This document shows positions 14,007 through 14,962 of a stretch of 14,962 nucleotides of DNA, piece after piece. Position 1 is the first letter of the stretch. The number at the start of each line of letters is the position of its first letter. The notes beneath the pieces are model-generated. The model was not told the origin of the DNA, made no database searches, and was given only the letters and a program-made list of their open reading frames with translations. A program made the translations under genes and the position numbers. This DNA comes from Anaerolineaceae bacterium UBA5211 (GTDB lineage Bacteria; Chloroflexota; Anaerolineae; Anaerolineales; Anaerolineaceae): contig DHVJ01000051.1 of the NCBI GenBank assembly GCA_002412595.1, positions 167 through 15,128 on the forward strand, written 5' to 3'.

Positions 14007-14962
14007 ATGTTTGTGGGCGGTGAGTTTCACGCGGATGAGCGCTGGCGGTTGGACCAGCCGGCGATCAACACCGAGGGCATGCTCTTCCTGAATGGCGGGA
14101 AGGCTTGCCTGACGGTGATCGGCGACTATCTGATAACCCAAGGCATCCGCGAAGTGCTGCTGCCGTCCTATTTGTGCCCATCCATCCTCAACGCACTGGT
14201 GCCGCTGGGTCTGTCCTTTGCATTCTACCAGGTACGACCGGACTTGAGCATCGACCTGGCGGACCTGAAAAGAAAAGCAGGCAGACAGCGGGCTGTCTAT
14301 TTCATTAACTACTTCGGCTTCAACCAGCCGCCTGAAGCACAGGTGGCCTTGCGCGAGCTACAGCAGAAGGGCATGCTGGTGATTGAGGACAACGCCCAGG
14401 CAGCTTTCAACCCGCATCCACTGGGCGACTTTGCCTTCAGCAGCTTGCGCAAATTCTGCGCGCACGACGGCGGCTACCTGACCAGCAAGTTGGATGTAAG
14501 CGCTTTGATTCAGAAATATGAAGGTGTTCCCAACCGGCGCCTGCCGGTCATCCGCGAATATCGGGAACGGCTGGCGGATTACCTCTACCAGGGCCTGGAC
14601 ATCTATGACGAACTGAAAACGCTGTACGCGCGTGCGGAAGAACTCTACGATAGCGACAAGGTAGTGATGGGCAACCCGCAGGAACAGGCCGAAATCGAAC
14701 AGTTGGATTGGGACGGCATGCGTCAGGCACGCCGCGAGAATTACGCCTACCTGCTGGAAGCGATCACCGGTATCCAAGCGCTGCGTCCAATCTTCCCGCT
14801 ATTGCAAGCGGACAATATGTCATTGGGACTGCCGGTTTATGTCGAGGGCGTGGAGCGCGACTGGCTGCAGGACGAACTGGGCAACGCCGGCATCGGGCTG
14901 ACGGCGCATTGGGCGGAGTTAGCCGGGGACGCGCGCCTGAACGGAAACGCTACGGCGGTGGA
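14007..14962 (+). CDS. DegT/DnrJ/EryC1/StrS-like PLP-dependent enzyme (3' end beyond window)
   Basis: 318 complete codons are visible and the frame is still open at the window end. The fold-type I PLP features are present: LNGGKACL at 28-35 where the cofactor phosphate is held, VLLPSYLCPSI at 50-60, the pyridine-binding aspartate D128 in VIEDNAQAA, and FSSLRKF at 144-150 with K149 as the likely Schiff-base lysine, followed by DGGYL as in DegT-family enzymes. Classical members transaminate nucleotide-linked keto-sugars; this divergent form may act in surface polysaccharide assembly, but no partner gene is visible here. ATG 14007 follows an in-frame stop at 13986-13988 with no other start between, and GGAG lies nine bases upstream. 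It is clearly more GC-rich than most of the window. Confidence 0.75.
   Translation, partial: MFVGGEFHADERWRLDQPAINTEGMLFLNGGKACLTVIGDYLITQGIREVLLPSYLCPSILNALVPLGLSFAFYQVRPDLSIDLADLKRKAGRQRAVYFINYFGFNQPPEAQVALRELQQKGMLVIEDNAQAAFNPHPLGDFAFSSLRKFCAHDGGYLTSKLDVSALIQKYEGVPNRRLPVIREYRERLADYLYQGLDIYDELKTLYARAEELYDSDKVVMGNPQEQAEIEQLDWDGMRQARRENYAYLLEAITGIQALRPIFPLLQADNMSLGLPVYVEGVERDWLQDELGNAGIGLTAHWAELAGDARLNGNATAV

Noticed and set aside
14105..14777. Open frames on both strands inside the right-end gene
   Set aside because: They are shadows of the DegT/StrS-like gene, whose PLP-binding motifs fix the correct frame.
1..14962. Search for a defence system, CRISPR array, prophage or transposon
   Set aside because: No nuclease, helicase, transposase, integrase, direct-repeat array or toxin-antitoxin pair was recognised; gene content is housekeeping and signalling.

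Overview
The window looks like chromosomal DNA of a member of the Chloroflexota, most likely class Anaerolineae. This is inference from gene content: membrane-anchored diguanylate cyclases with the seven-helix N-terminus usual for Chloroflexota sensor kinases, a DUF4342 protein, a PsbP-like lipoprotein and C-rich dispersed repeats. No rRNA or tRNA gene, transposase, integrase, CRISPR array or phage gene was recognised. Most of it reads as ordinary core and signalling genome. Both ends cut through genes.

Left end (1-2210): the first codons of purA lie on the minus strand, three bases downstream of hpt, giving a compact purine-salvage pair (hypoxanthine to IMP to adenylosuccinate). A 313-base divergent spacer separates hpt from a plus-strand, eight-kb-isolated gene for a ferric reductase/NADPH oxidase-like membrane flavocytochrome, which ends at a strong intrinsic terminator.

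Signalling block (2343-7962): a GNAT acetyltransferase is followed, all on the minus strand, by two paralogous diguanylate cyclases. Both carry a 7TM sensor, a PAS domain and a GGDEF domain, and the first also has two GAF domains. A divergent DUF2812 membrane protein with a TTG start follows. A perfect 12-bp hairpin separates it from the next minus-strand group.

Middle (8027-12895): all minus strand. A possible three-gene unit (DUF4342, a transglutaminase-like Cys/His protein, a LOG-family phosphoribohydrolase) is followed by a second unit in which a third diguanylate cyclase with a periplasmic-type sensor and several TM helices is upstream of a free-standing B3/B4-domain protein, ending at a terminator. 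An isochorismatase-like cysteine hydrolase with a GTG start lies further upstream.

Right end (13017-14962): a PsbP-like lipoprotein is bracketed by related C-rich hairpin repeats, and its leader is extremely G-rich on the transcribed strand. A DegT/StrS-type PLP enzyme on the plus strand runs off the window.

Functionally, the most coherent theme is cyclic-di-GMP production. Three diguanylate cyclases with intact active-site motifs and intact RxxD inhibitory sites occur within about 9.3 kb, and no EAL or HD-GYP phosphodiesterase is present. Nothing here is clearly a new defence or biosynthetic system. The best leads are the repeat-bracketed G-rich leader, the transglutaminase-like protein beside LOG, and the tandem 7TM cyclases.
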